Notes: a model not told the origin generated them from the letters alone. Shown: positions 17,344 to 24,121, numbered from the stretch's first letter. The stretch: DNA of 30,490 bases from Myxococcales bacterium (GCA_003151595.1 PLXW01000040.1:29304-59793); one strand, 5' to 3'. Program-made: numbers and translations.

Positions 17344-17955
17344 TCACGGATTCGCCGCCGTCGTCGCCGTCACCGGCGCGTTCACGACCGGCGTTGCCGC
17401 CGGGAGTGACTGCGCAGGCGTCGTGGACGCAGGCGTCGAAGGCGATGCCGCTTCGGACGGCGACGCCGGCTTCGCCGCAGCCGACGCGCGCTTGCGGCGC
17501 GGTTGGTTGCGGATGACCGACGCCATCTCCTCGCTGGCACGCGCGAAGGGCTCTCCCTCCGGCGTGTTCACGAGGCGACGGAGCGCCGTGTGGATGGCGA
17601 AGGCGCGCTCCGCAACGACGATTCGTTGCGAGAGAGCGTCATCGTCCAGCTTCGCGGCGATTCGCCGACTCGACGCCGCCGCCGTCGTTGCCGCGCTCAC
17701 TTGCGTGAGCGTGGCGCGGGCAGCGGTGACGTCGATCGGCATTCCCGCGACCTGTCCGCCGTTGGTCTCCGCGAGCTTCAACACGAGCTCGATGAGGGCG
17801 TCAGGTACGCGGCGCGATCGTCCTCCGACCAGCTTTCGCTCCTTCGCCGACAGCGTCGGAGTCGAAGCGAGGTTGGTCGCGATCGCTCCCAGCTGATCGG
17901 CGACTGACGTCGTCGGATCGACCGGGATGCTTTTCTTCGTTTTCTTCATGATCAT
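17344..17955 (-). CDS. Unrecognised protein with histone-H1-like Ala/Pro/Thr-rich tail
   Basis: The protein has 203 residues, read from the ATG at 17955 (MIMKKTKKSIPVDP). AAAGGA precedes that ATG by about six bases; in-frame sequence further upstream crosses the repeat-bearing intergenic region and has no ribosome site. There is no signal peptide. Residues 1-145 are predicted mainly helical (for example DQLGAIATNLAS, VPDALIELVLKLAE and RIVVAERAFAIHTALRRL). Residues about 150-160 are basic (RNQPRRKRASAAAK). The remainder is an Ala/Pro/Ser/Thr-rich disordered tail like histone H1 or myxobacterial nucleoid proteins. A DNA-associated role is a guess from composition. It is convergent with the Cys-rich lipoprotein gene and divergent from the next one, across the 11-bp repeat region. 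Confidence 0.72.
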   Translation of the reverse strand: MIMKKTKKSIPVDPTTSVADQLGAIATNLASTPTLSAKERKLVGGRSRRVPDALIELVLKLAETNGGQVAGMPIDVTAARATLTQVSAATTAAASSRRIAAKLDDDALSQRIVVAERAFAIHTALRRLVNTPEGEPFARASEEMASVIRNQPRRKRASAAAKPASPSEAASPSTPASTTPAQSLPAATPVVNAPVTATTAANP

Positions 17956-18265
17956 TAGATTTCCTTTCTGCCCGCAGGGGGAACGCGAGAGCGTCTCGGG
18001 CGCGCGCTTCGCGTTACGGGCGAAGTCGGGAAGGAGAATCCTTCGCGACGTCGTTCCGTGAGGTCGTTGATACGGGGATCTCGCTGCACCGAACCGGCAG
18101 CTCACCGGCAGTTGACCGGCAGCTTCGCGATGGAGCGTGCGCGCGGCTTGTTTTGCGGGAGATCGTGAGAGCGGGCGCGCGCGAAGCTGCCGGTGAGCTG
18201 CCGGTGAGCTGCCGGTCTGGGGACACGCGAAGGGGCGCGCGGAGTGCGAATGCTAGGCTCGCGTG
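17956..18265. other. 310-bp divergent intergenic region with several inverted repeats
   Basis: No gene is seen here. The region contains a 13-bp palindrome CGAGA-GCG-TCTCG at 17986-17998, close upstream of the minus-strand start. It also contains a perfect 6-bp-arm inverted repeat GAAGGA-GAA-TCCTTC at 18030-18044, and the 11-bp iterated array at 18093-18216. The density of symmetric sites suggests regulated divergent promoters. Confidence 0.6.
18093..18216. repeat. Inverted pair of triplicated 11-bp repeats (ACCGGCAGCTC units)
   Basis: Three direct units ACCGGCAGCTC, ACCGGCAGTTG, ACCGGCAGCTT (18093-18125) are followed, after 58 bp, by three units in reverse orientation, AAGCTGCCGGT, GAGCTGCCGGT, GAGCTGCCGGT (18184-18216). 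The inner edges extend the match with CGCG on both sides. A period of 11 bp places each unit on the same DNA face. The array lies in the gap between two divergent genes, so a cooperative regulator-binding site is the simplest reading. As RNA, the two sides could also fold into a long stem. Confidence 0.85.
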
Positions 18266-18961
18266 ATGAACGAGGCGCGTACGCGGAGCGTCGGGCTGCT
18301 TCTCGTTGCGATCGGATCGCTCGCGGCGTGCGGGAACGGACGCGCGCCGAACGGCGCGAGCGGCGATGGCGGGAGCGCGAACGACGCAGCGAACGTCGGC
18401 CCCGGCGCCGGCTGCGGACTCGCGAAGCCCGCGGGGCCGCCGCTGAAACATCGCGCATCCGCCATCGCGTGCGGACTCAGCGCGCCGATCGCACCGCACC
18501 TCTCGGATGCGGGCTACTACATCGATGCGTCATGCCAATCGGACGCCGCGTGCGCGACGGACCTTTCCCTTACGGAGACATGCCGCGCTTACCCCGATGC
18601 CGATGGCGCGACCTTCTGCAACGCCGACCAATGCTTCACCGACGAGGACTGCACCGGACACGGGCCATGCGATTGCTTGTACAGCGATCGCTCCGTGGGG
18701 AACCTCCACGCTTGCTACCCCGGCAACTGCCAAGTCGATTCGGACTGCGGCCCCGGCGGCTACTGCTCGCCGTCGCTCGAGTCGGACTGCTCGCACGCCT
18801 CGCCAGACAACGTGACGTACCTCTGTCACACCGCGAAAGACGAGTGCGCGAACGACTCCGATTGCGCGGCGTGCGGTGCCGGCGCGTTCTGCGCGGTGAC
18901 GCAGGTCGGGTTCTGGCAGTGCGTGCCGCTGTCGTCGATTCCGGAGTGCCCGTCGGGGTGA
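18266..18961 (+). CDS. Cys-rich lipoprotein, paralogue 1 of a tandem pair
   Basis: The protein has 231 residues, read from the ATG at 18266; a GTG directly before it at 18263 is an alternative. A lipoprotein signal RSVGLLLVAIGSLAAC puts the lipidated Cys at about 22, followed by a Gly/Ser/Asp linker. The mature domain is packed with Cys: ETCRAYPDADGATFCNADQC, DCGPGGYCSPSLESDC, YLCHTAKDECANDSDC, and a C-terminal GFWQC. The pattern resembles small disulfide-knotted repeats of eukaryotic-like secreted proteins, but I do not recognise a named family. It is followed after 46 bp by a paralogue with the same Cys spacing, so the pair arose by tandem duplication. A surface location is inferred from the lipobox. 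Confidence 0.82.
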   Translation: MNEARTRSVGLLLVAIGSLAACGNGRAPNGASGDGGSANDAANVGPGAGCGLAKPAGPPLKHRASAIACGLSAPIAPHLSDAGYYIDASCQSDAACATDLSLTETCRAYPDADGATFCNADQCFTDEDCTGHGPCDCLYSDRSVGNLHACYPGNCQVDSDCGPGGYCSPSLESDCSHASPDNVTYLCHTAKDECANDSDCAACGAGAFCAVTQVGFWQCVPLSSIPECPSG

Positions 18962-19007
18962 GCGCGCGCGGCGACTCCGTCAGCGAGGCGCTGCTACGCT
19001 TCCGCGC

Positions 19008-19724
19008 ATGCGCCGATCGCGAGGGATGCAGGTTCCGGGATTGCTCCTCGTCGCGATCGCATCGCTTGCGGCGTACGCCTGTTCGGGTCGCGTCGCGAGC
19101 ACGACGCCCAGCGACGGCGGAGGCGTGAGCGACGCGGGGAGCACGGGGGACGCGGCGAGCGCGGAGGACGCAGCGAGCGACGGAGCGACGGACGCGAGCT
19201 GCGGACTCGGGAAGCCCGCGAGCCCTCCGCTGCAACATCGCCCTTCGGCGGTCGCATGCGGTCTGAGCGCCCCTTCCTATCCACCGCCCGGTGACTCGTG
19301 CACGTCGGACGCCGGATGCGGGACGATCCCGGTGACGCAAACGTGCCGCGCCTATCCGGACGCCGGTGGCGCGACGTTTTGCAATGGCGACCAATGCTTC
19401 ACGGACAGCGATTGCCCGAATGGACCTTGCGGGTGCTCGGTCAGCACTCCGCAACTCGGAGTGCACAACCTCTGCTACTTCGGCAACTGCCACACGGACG
19501 CGGACTGCGGCTCGGGCGGCTACTGCTCACCATCTCGCCAGGCGGACTGCCAAGGAGGCGACGATCCGGGCGTTGAGGCGTACTACTGCCACACGCCGAA
19601 GGACGAGTGCACCAACGACTCCGACTGCGCGTCGTGCGGGACGGGCGGGTACTGCGCGGTGACGTTGCTCGGGTTCTGGCAGTGCATAGCGGCGTCGCAA
19701 TTGCCGATGTGCCCATCCGGGTGA
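19008..19724 (+). CDS. Cys-rich lipoprotein, paralogue 2 of a tandem pair
   Basis: The protein has 238 residues. The signal VPGLLLVAIASLAAYAC places the lipid-attached Cys at about 25. A second in-frame ATG at 19026 would give a shorter n-region and cannot be excluded. After a Ser/Asp/Ala linker the Cys-rich domain repeats that of the preceding gene nearly motif for motif: QTCRAYPDAGGATFCNGDQC, DCGSGGYCSPSRQADC, YYCHTPKDECTNDSDC and GFWQC. The DNA also remains similar around the GACCAATGCTTCAC stretch, so the duplication is not ancient. No catalytic motif is present. It is probably co-transcribed with paralogue 1 (46-bp gap). The 62-bp tandem array begins 17 bp after its stop. Confidence 0.82.
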   Translation: MRRSRGMQVPGLLLVAIASLAAYACSGRVASTTPSDGGGVSDAGSTGDAASAEDAASDGATDASCGLGKPASPPLQHRPSAVACGLSAPSYPPPGDSCTSDAGCGTIPVTQTCRAYPDAGGATFCNGDQCFTDSDCPNGPCGCSVSTPQLGVHNLCYFGNCHTDADCGSGGYCSPSRQADCQGGDDPGVEAYYCHTPKDECTNDSDCASCGTGGYCAVTLLGFWQCIAASQLPMCPSG

Positions 19725-20095
19725 TCGAGGAGCTTTGCGCACCACCTCGGCAGCAAATCTCACCACCTCGTTCGCCGAATTGACGTCCGTTCCAGCCGGC
19801 GCGCCACCTCGGCAGCGATTCTCACCACCGCGTTCGGCGAACTCACGTCCGTTCCGGCCGGCGCACCACCTCGGCAGCGATTCTCACCACCGCGTTCGAC
19901 GAACTGACGTCCGTTCCAGCCGGCGCGCCACCTCGGCAGCGATTCTCACCACCGCGTTCGACGAACTGACGTCCGTTCCAGCCGGCGCACCACCTCGGCA
20001 GCGATTCTCACGACCTCGTTCGCCAAACTCACCACCTCGGCAGCCAAGCTCACCGCGGTTCCGGCGCGCTCGGTCCTTTGCTAGAGCTATCCCCG
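19725..20095. other. 371-bp intergenic region dominated by a tandem repeat
   Basis: No gene is supported. Except for short flanks, the region is the 62-bp tandem array described separately. An open frame does cross it on the plus strand, but the repeat period is not a multiple of three, so successive copies are read in different frames and no repeat protein is encoded. Confidence 0.75.
19742..20051. repeat. 62-bp tandem repeat, five copies plus a degenerate partial
   Basis: The landmark CCACCTCGGCAGC recurs at 19742, 19804, 19866, 19928 and 19990, spaced exactly 62 bp, and once more at 20032 after a shortened 42-bp step. Each unit continues GATTCTCACCACCGCGTTCG, then a GACGTCCGTTCC core and ends GCCGGCGC. 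Copies 3 and 4 are almost identical while the outer copies are more diverged, as expected for repeated unequal exchange or slippage. The array ends 45 bp before the start of the XRE-type regulator gene. Confidence 0.92.
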
Positions 20096-20929
20096 ATGTG
20101 GCGCATGAAATCCCGCGCGCTCCGCGAGGCCCGGCTCGGGCGCATATGGACGCAGGAGCGCCTCGCGAAAGTCGCGGGGGTCGGCGTGCGGACGGTGCGC
20201 GAATACGAGAATGGCGATCCGATCGGGCGCATCGCGACCATCGAGTTCCTCGCCAAGGCGCTCGGCCTCGCGCCGGGAGGGATCGCGCGGCCCGCGGAGG
20301 ATGACGACGACCCCGCGAAGACAACGCGCTCGTCTCCGCCGTCGAAGTCGACGAGCGCTCCTCCGCCCCCCGCCCCCGGCATCACCCAGCTCCCCAAAGC
20401 GTCGCGCCTCGAAGAGCTCGTCGCGCTCGAACGCAAGCACCCTCGCCCGCCGCTGCGCGGAACCGAGTGGGGCGATCTCCCGCCGCTGGGCGCGAAGCTC
20501 TATCAGGACGTCTTCACCGCGTTTCGCATTCACGAAGGGGAGCGCGCGTACGTCGTGGCGCGGGTCGAAGCGCAGCGCGGGCTCACCGCGCACGAAGCGG
20601 CGATCCTGGGCACGAAGGTCGGCGTCGGCGCGCGGTTTCATCTCGTCGGCGAGGTCGCGCCGGAGCATCTGATGGGCGTCACCGTTCATACGACGCGCGT
20701 GGCCGACACGAAGCGCCTGCAAGAGTCGCTCGGTGACAACGCGCGCGTCGTGGTGCGCGTGCTCGTCGTGGGCGATGAGCTGGTGGAGAAGAAGATCGGG
20801 CTCGCGTTCTTCTTCGTGCCGGAGACGCCGCGGCCGTGGGGGCTGGTGGTGGAGGCGGTGATGGATGCGGAAGTGGAGAAGAAGGCGGGGAGCGTGAAGA
20901 AGAAGGCGGGCGGGAAGAGGAAGCGTTAG
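20096..20929 (+). CDS. XRE-type helix-turn-helix protein with unknown C-terminal domain and basic tail
   Basis: The protein has 277 residues, read from the ATG at 20096; the ATG at 20105 is also possible. Residues about 10-62 form an XRE/Cro-like helix-turn-helix: REARLGRIWTQERLAKVAGV, then VRTVREYENGDPIGRIATIE and FLAKALGL. An acidic and Pro-rich linker (about 70-110) follows. A domain of about 140 residues then shows alternating strands, for example GERAYVVARVEAQRGLTAHE and ARVVVRVLVVGDELVEKKIG, which I do not recognise. The end is Lys-rich (EKKAGSVKKKAGGKRKR). It is likely a DNA-binding transcription regulator in the cytoplasm; ligand and targets are unknown. The 62-bp array directly upstream could be its own control region. 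Its stop overlaps the stop of the convergent lipoprotein gene by 4 bp. Confidence 0.82.
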   Translation: MWRMKSRALREARLGRIWTQERLAKVAGVGVRTVREYENGDPIGRIATIEFLAKALGLAPGGIARPAEDDDDPAKTTRSSPPSKSTSAPPPPAPGITQLPKASRLEELVALERKHPRPPLRGTEWGDLPPLGAKLYQDVFTAFRIHEGERAYVVARVEAQRGLTAHEAAILGTKVGVGARFHLVGEVAPEHLMGVTVHTTRVADTKRLQESLGDNARVVVRVLVVGDELVEKKIGLAFFFVPETPRPWGLVVEAVMDAEVEKKAGSVKKKAGGKRKR

Positions 20930-21465
20930 TCGCTCGCCTCGCCCGCGTCGTTCGGAAGTCCCGCATCGAAGCCCGAGCACCCGGGAGCAGCGCCCGGTCC
21001 CGTGAATCCCGACAGCGATTCGAGCTCTCCGAAACAGGAGAGCGGAATCGCGAAGCTCGGATCGCCGCCGACACAACTGAAGGCGACCTCGTTGACCAGG
21101 AAGACGACGGCCGTGAGCGCTCCGCTGTCGGCCGCGTACATGAAGAAGAGCGTCGTATCGACGCCCGCTCCCTCCGCGAGGACCGTGTAGCCGTCGCACG
21201 CGCCGAGGATCGATCCCGCTCGCGGATTCGTCGCACACCACGGCCCGGGCAGAGCGCTCGCGGAGGACGGAGGGCAATCATACGATCCGGGGTTCTCGCA
21301 AACCGACGAGAGCGATGCGCTGCAGCGGAGAGTCCCGCTCGCGTCGGCGGAGCCGCCCGCGTCGTCCGACGCGTCACTCGGCGATCCGGCGTTCCCGCTC
21401 GATGAGCACGCCGCGGTGGCGAGCAAGAGCGCCGCGACGATCGTTCTGGCCGCTTTCTTCTTCAT
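20926..21465 (-). CDS. Secreted lipoprotein, paralogue A of a second tandem pair
   Basis: The protein has 179 residues, read from the ATG at 21465 (MKKKAARTIVAALLLATAAC, lipid Cys at 20). GGAGA lies eight bases before the start. An in-frame frame upstream (to 21531) lacks a signal structure. After a Ser/Asp/Gly linker, the domain has conserved Cys and the motif SASALPGPWC, followed by GACDGYTVL, GVDTTLFFMYAADSGAL, PSFAIPLSCFGELESLSGF and TGPGAAPGC. It matches paralogue B almost motif for motif. Function and family are not recognised; the compact beta-strand-rich domain with paired Cys is likely extracytoplasmic. It is the last gene of a minus-strand run that starts with the VOC-fold gene, 49 bp after paralogue B. 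Confidence 0.8.
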   Translation of the reverse strand: MKKKAARTIVAALLLATAACSSSGNAGSPSDASDDAGGSADASGTLRCSASLSSVCENPGSYDCPPSSASALPGPWCATNPRAGSILGACDGYTVLAEGAGVDTTLFFMYAADSGALTAVVFLVNEVAFSCVGGDPSFAIPLSCFGELESLSGFTGPGAAPGCSGFDAGLPNDAGEASD

Positions 21466-21514
21466 CGGAACATCTCCATTCAAACACTTTCCGAACGCGC
21501 GCTCGCGCATCTCC

Positions 21515-22012
21515 TCAGTCGCCCACGTCACTCACGACGCCCGCGTCATACGTGGAACATCCCGCGGCCGCACCGGGCCCCGTGAAGCTCACCAGCTCAG
21601 ACCCGAGCTCTCCGAAACACGTGAGCGGGATCGCAAAGTCGGCGTTCCCTCCGGCACACGCGATGCCGTTTCCGTTCGACTCACCGTTCGACACTGTGAG
21701 CGCCGCCACGAGATCTCCGCTCGCCGCCGAGTACATGAAGTAGACCGAGGTATCGACTCCGGTACCGACGGGAAAGACCGCGTAGCCGGCGCACGATCCA
21801 TGGATGCGTCCAGAGTTTGGATGGCCCTGGCACCACGGCCCGGGAAGAGCGCTCGCCGAGAACGGAGGGCAAACGCCGACGGGGTAATCGCCGCTCGCGC
21901 ACGCCGACGCGAGCGACGCATTGCAGCGAACCGAGTTACCCGTATCGCCGACGGACTCGTCGTGACGGCCGCACGCCGATGCGCCAAGCAGGAGCAGAAG
22001 GCCCCAGCGCAT
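21515..22012 (-). CDS. Secreted lipoprotein, paralogue B of a second tandem pair
   Basis: The protein has 165 residues, read from the ATG at 22012. MRWGLLLLLGASAC is a short lipoprotein signal with Cys 14. Strong similarity to paralogue A covers SASALPGPWC, GVDTSVYFMYSAASGDL, ADFAIPLTCFGELGSELVSF and TGPGAAAGCSTYDAG. The start lies only 2 nt after the stop of the VOC-fold gene, and its AGGTG ribosome site lies within the last codons of that gene, so the two are co-transcribed and probably translationally linked. Frame extensions upstream overlap the VOC gene and are rejected. Function is unknown; a periplasmic or surface location is inferred from the lipobox. Confidence 0.8.
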   Translation of the reverse strand: MRWGLLLLLGASACGRHDESVGDTGNSVRCNASLASACASGDYPVGVCPPFSASALPGPWCQGHPNSGRIHGSCAGYAVFPVGTGVDTSVYFMYSAASGDLVAALTVSNGESNGNGIACAGGNADFAIPLTCFGELGSELVSFTGPGAAAGCSTYDAGVVSDVGD

Positions 22013-22014
22013 CT

Positions 22015-22497
22015 TCACCTCGCCGCGCGCTTCTTCGACTTCTTCGCGACGCCCTTCTTCCCCACGCTCTTCTTCCCCACGCTCTTCTTCGCGCCGCCCG
22101 CCCCCCTCTTCGCCACGCTCGCCTTCACGCTCTTCACCTTCCGCCCCCCATGCGCGTCCAGCGGACTCGCATGCCTCGGCTGATAAATCCCCAACCTCGA
22201 CCCGCTCGGCATCGTGATCGATGTGATCACTCCCCACCGCTCTTCCCGCAGCGCGCTCGTCTCCACGCCGCGCTTCTTCATGTCGGCGACGAGCGCGTTC
22301 ACGTCGTCGCACATCAAATAGAGCTCGTGCTTGTCGTTCTCGTCCGACGGATGGAACGCGATCTCCGCCGGCGGCAACGCGAAGATGAGCCACCCGTGCC
22401 CCGCGTCGGCGAAGCGGTACTTGAAGACGTCGCGGAAGAACGCGCGGTCCGCGTCCGCGTCCTTGCTGAAGAGAATCGCGTGCGCGCCTGTGATCAT
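22015..22497 (-). CDS. VOC (glyoxalase/bleomycin-resistance) fold protein with Lys-rich tail
   Basis: The protein has 160 residues. Residues 1-117 fit one vicinal-oxygen-chelate domain: MITGAHAILFSKDADADRAF, then FFRDVFKYRF, GWLIFALPPAEIAFHP, HELYLMCDDVNALVADMKKR, and WGVITSITMPSGSRLGIYQP. Possible metal ligands are His 6 and Glu 58, but the usual C-terminal Glu is absent at GIYQP, so metal-dependent lyase or dioxygenase activity is doubtful; binding or sequestration of a small molecule is an alternative. Residues 119-160 form a basic tail with KKSVGKKSVGKKGVAKK repeats, resembling the Lys/Ala tails of histone-like proteins. It is the first gene of a minus-strand run with lipoproteins B and A; paralogue B starts 2 nt after this stop. 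Confidence 0.85.
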   Translation of the reverse strand: MITGAHAILFSKDADADRAFFRDVFKYRFADAGHGWLIFALPPAEIAFHPSDENDKHELYLMCDDVNALVADMKKRGVETSALREERWGVITSITMPSGSRLGIYQPRHASPLDAHGGRKVKSVKASVAKRGAGGAKKSVGKKSVGKKGVAKKSKKRAAR

Positions 22498-22561
22498 GCG
22501 CGCAACGATACCGCACGCCGCGAGAGCCCTGGCCCGCGACGTGCGCTTCAGTCACCTCACC

Positions 22562-22726
22562 TCACGCCGACGTGAGCCCCGACGCGCCCGAGGCCCCGGA
22601 CCCCGAGAACAGAGTCACGCGCGCCACCGACCGCTTCTTCTCCAACCGCGGGCGCTCATAGGTCGCGCGCTCGTCAGCGCTCTCGCTGACTCGGTTCTCT
22701 GGGTTCTTCTCGTTCGCCTGACTCAT
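22562..22726 (-). CDS. 54-residue peptide with lasso-type YxxPxL leader motif (orphan RiPP precursor-like)
   Basis: The short gene is read from the ATG at 22726. The peptide starts MSQANEKNPENRVSESADER, continues ATYERPRLEKKRSVARVTLF and ends SGSGASGASGLTSA. The segment YERPRL (residues 23-28), followed by a basic stretch and VARVTL then Gly/Ser-rich residues, fits the leader motif Y-x2-P-x-L recognised by lasso-peptide RRE (B1) proteins, and the widespread short 'lasso leader-like' proteins of Myxococcota and others. There is no signal peptide. No lasso cyclase (Asn-synthetase-like), B2 protease, RRE protein or ABC transporter was seen in the window, so processing in cis is not supported. 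It lies 58 bp after the fibrinogen-like gene on the same strand and may share its transcript. The core peptide boundary cannot be assigned. Confidence 0.72.
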   Translation of the reverse strand: MSQANEKNPENRVSESADERATYERPRLEKKRSVARVTLFSGSGASGASGLTSA

Positions 22727-22784
22727 GAATCCGATCCTTGGAGCAACGAAGGAACTTCTGGGAGACGATCGAAACGCCGCGCGC

Positions 22785-23957
22785 TCAGCGCACGTACAGC
22801 TTCGCTTCGGCCATGGCCGGGTTGTTGTTGTTGGAGTAGGCCGGGATACCCACGCCGCCGACGGTCCCGGGCCATCCCGCGGTGTCGCCGACGGCGAAGT
22901 ACCAACACCCATGGTTGTTGTCGGCGTTCATCACCGCCGAGCCGTTGTTGGACTTGTAGAGGCCGGCGAACGACCCACACCCCGTTCCGGTCTGCGCGAT
23001 GCCCGCGGGATTCTGCGCGAGGACCGAGAGTCCCGAAGGGGACACGTCCATGATCGCCATCGGGTTGTCGGTCTGCAGCCACTGAAGCGACCCGCCGCTC
23101 CCCCAATCGAAGAGGAACTCGTAGTCCGCCGCGCCCTTCAGGGCAGCGCCCGACGCCCCGAGCACGTTCAAGATCGAATACTGGCCGCCGTTCGGAGGCG
23201 TCGTCGCGACGCCCGAGAGCCAGTCGGAGCGGTAGCCCGCCTGGAACGACGGGTAGTCGACGTTCTCGTCGAACACCTGAGTCCAGCCGCCGCCGGCCGT
23301 CGTCATGTCGCAGTAGGCCGGGATCGTGTTGAGCCCGGGATTGATCTCCGTGACGCCGCTGCCGACCGCGGGGAGGATGGTGTGGAGCACCTTGCAGTTC
23401 GCGAACACCACCTCCGTGTGGCCGCTGAAGTGGAAGTCGGTCGCGCTCACGTCGAGGAGGTCCCACTGCTGGACGCTCGAGCTCGAATTGGCGGCGACGT
23501 TCAGATACTCCCACGGACCGCCGGTCATCCCCGACGGGACCGTCGAGTCGATATAGGCGTAGAACGTCGCCGGCACCGAGAAGCCGTTGACCGCTTGCAC
23601 GTTCCCGCACAGCGACTTCGCCTGGCACCCTTCGGCGGTGTCGTAGCCGGTCCCGCCCGCCGTGTGCATCGTGACGGTGGCCGTCGGGCCCGATCCCGAC
23701 GGGGGGATCGGGATCCCCCCCTGCGGCTGAAGCTCGCCCGCCGGCGCGCGGTACACGATGCTCATCGTCCGAGTGGCGACGCTGAAGCTCCCCTCGAAAT
23801 ACGAGACGATGGCTCCGTGCGTTCCCATCACGGCCGGGGCGACGGGCGCCGGCGCCAAGATGACGGTCTGCCCCGCGCTACCAGATCCCGAGTCGGCGGC
23901 AGAGCAGCCAGCGAGAGCCAGGGCGAGGCATGCAGTCGTCTTGAACATTAGGCGCAT
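22785..23957 (-). CDS. Lipoprotein with fibrinogen-like C-terminal domain
   Basis: The protein has 390 residues, read from the ATG at 23957, which is preceded by AAGGGGAA at good spacing; a longer frame to 24002 lacks one. The lipoprotein signal ends LALALAGC (Cys 18). Residues 30-185 are Ser/Gly/Pro-rich with predicted beta strands. From about residue 188 the sequence CKVLHTILPAVGSG, then YCDMTTAGGGWTQVFDEN (215-232), matches the start of a fibrinogen-related domain, where YCDM-x-x-GGGWT is the signature. A late NNHGCWYFAV and the C-terminal KLYVR fit the end of such a domain. FReDs bind sugars or acetylated groups in animals; in bacteria the role is unknown. It is followed by the YxxPxL peptide gene on the same strand. 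Confidence 0.82.
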   Translation of the reverse strand: MRLMFKTTACLALALAGCSAADSGSGSAGQTVILAPAPVAPAVMGTHGAIVSYFEGSFSVATRTMSIVYRAPAGELQPQGGIPIPPSGSGPTATVTMHTAGGTGYDTAEGCQAKSLCGNVQAVNGFSVPATFYAYIDSTVPSGMTGGPWEYLNVAANSSSSVQQWDLLDVSATDFHFSGHTEVVFANCKVLHTILPAVGSGVTEINPGLNTIPAYCDMTTAGGGWTQVFDENVDYPSFQAGYRSDWLSGVATTPPNGGQYSILNVLGASGAALKGAADYEFLFDWGSGGSLQWLQTDNPMAIMDVSPSGLSVLAQNPAGIAQTGTGCGSFAGLYKSNNGSAVMNADNNHGCWYFAVGDTAGWPGTVGGVGIPAYSNNNNPAMAEAKLYVR

Positions 23958-24121
23958 CGATCGTTCCCCTTGTCGTTTTGGCTCTGAGGCCAGACTTCTC
24001 AAGGTAACGGGGGACCGATGGGAGACGCCACCAAACTCCCGCGCGCCAGCTCAAATGAGGAAGTGTGACTGCGCGAGCGTGAGTCTCGCGCCCACGTCCG
24101 GCCGCGCGCGCCACGCGCCGC

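Noticed and set aside
19742..20051. CRISPR array
   Set aside because: The whole 62-bp unit repeats, including the parts that would be spacers, and no cas gene is present.
19735..20304. Open frame across the 62-bp array, ending inside the regulator gene
   Set aside because: The period of 62 bp shifts frame at each copy, so no periodic protein results, and the frame overlaps the HTH gene out of frame.
22561..22576. Hairpin CTCACG-CCGA-CGTGAG over the stop codon of the YxxPxL peptide as a terminator
   Set aside because: The arms are only 6 bp and no T run follows in the minus-strand direction.
22015..23957. Complete lasso-peptide biosynthetic cluster
   Set aside because: Only the precursor-like peptide is present. 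Neighbours are a FReD lipoprotein and a VOC-fold protein, with no cyclase, protease, RRE protein or exporter.
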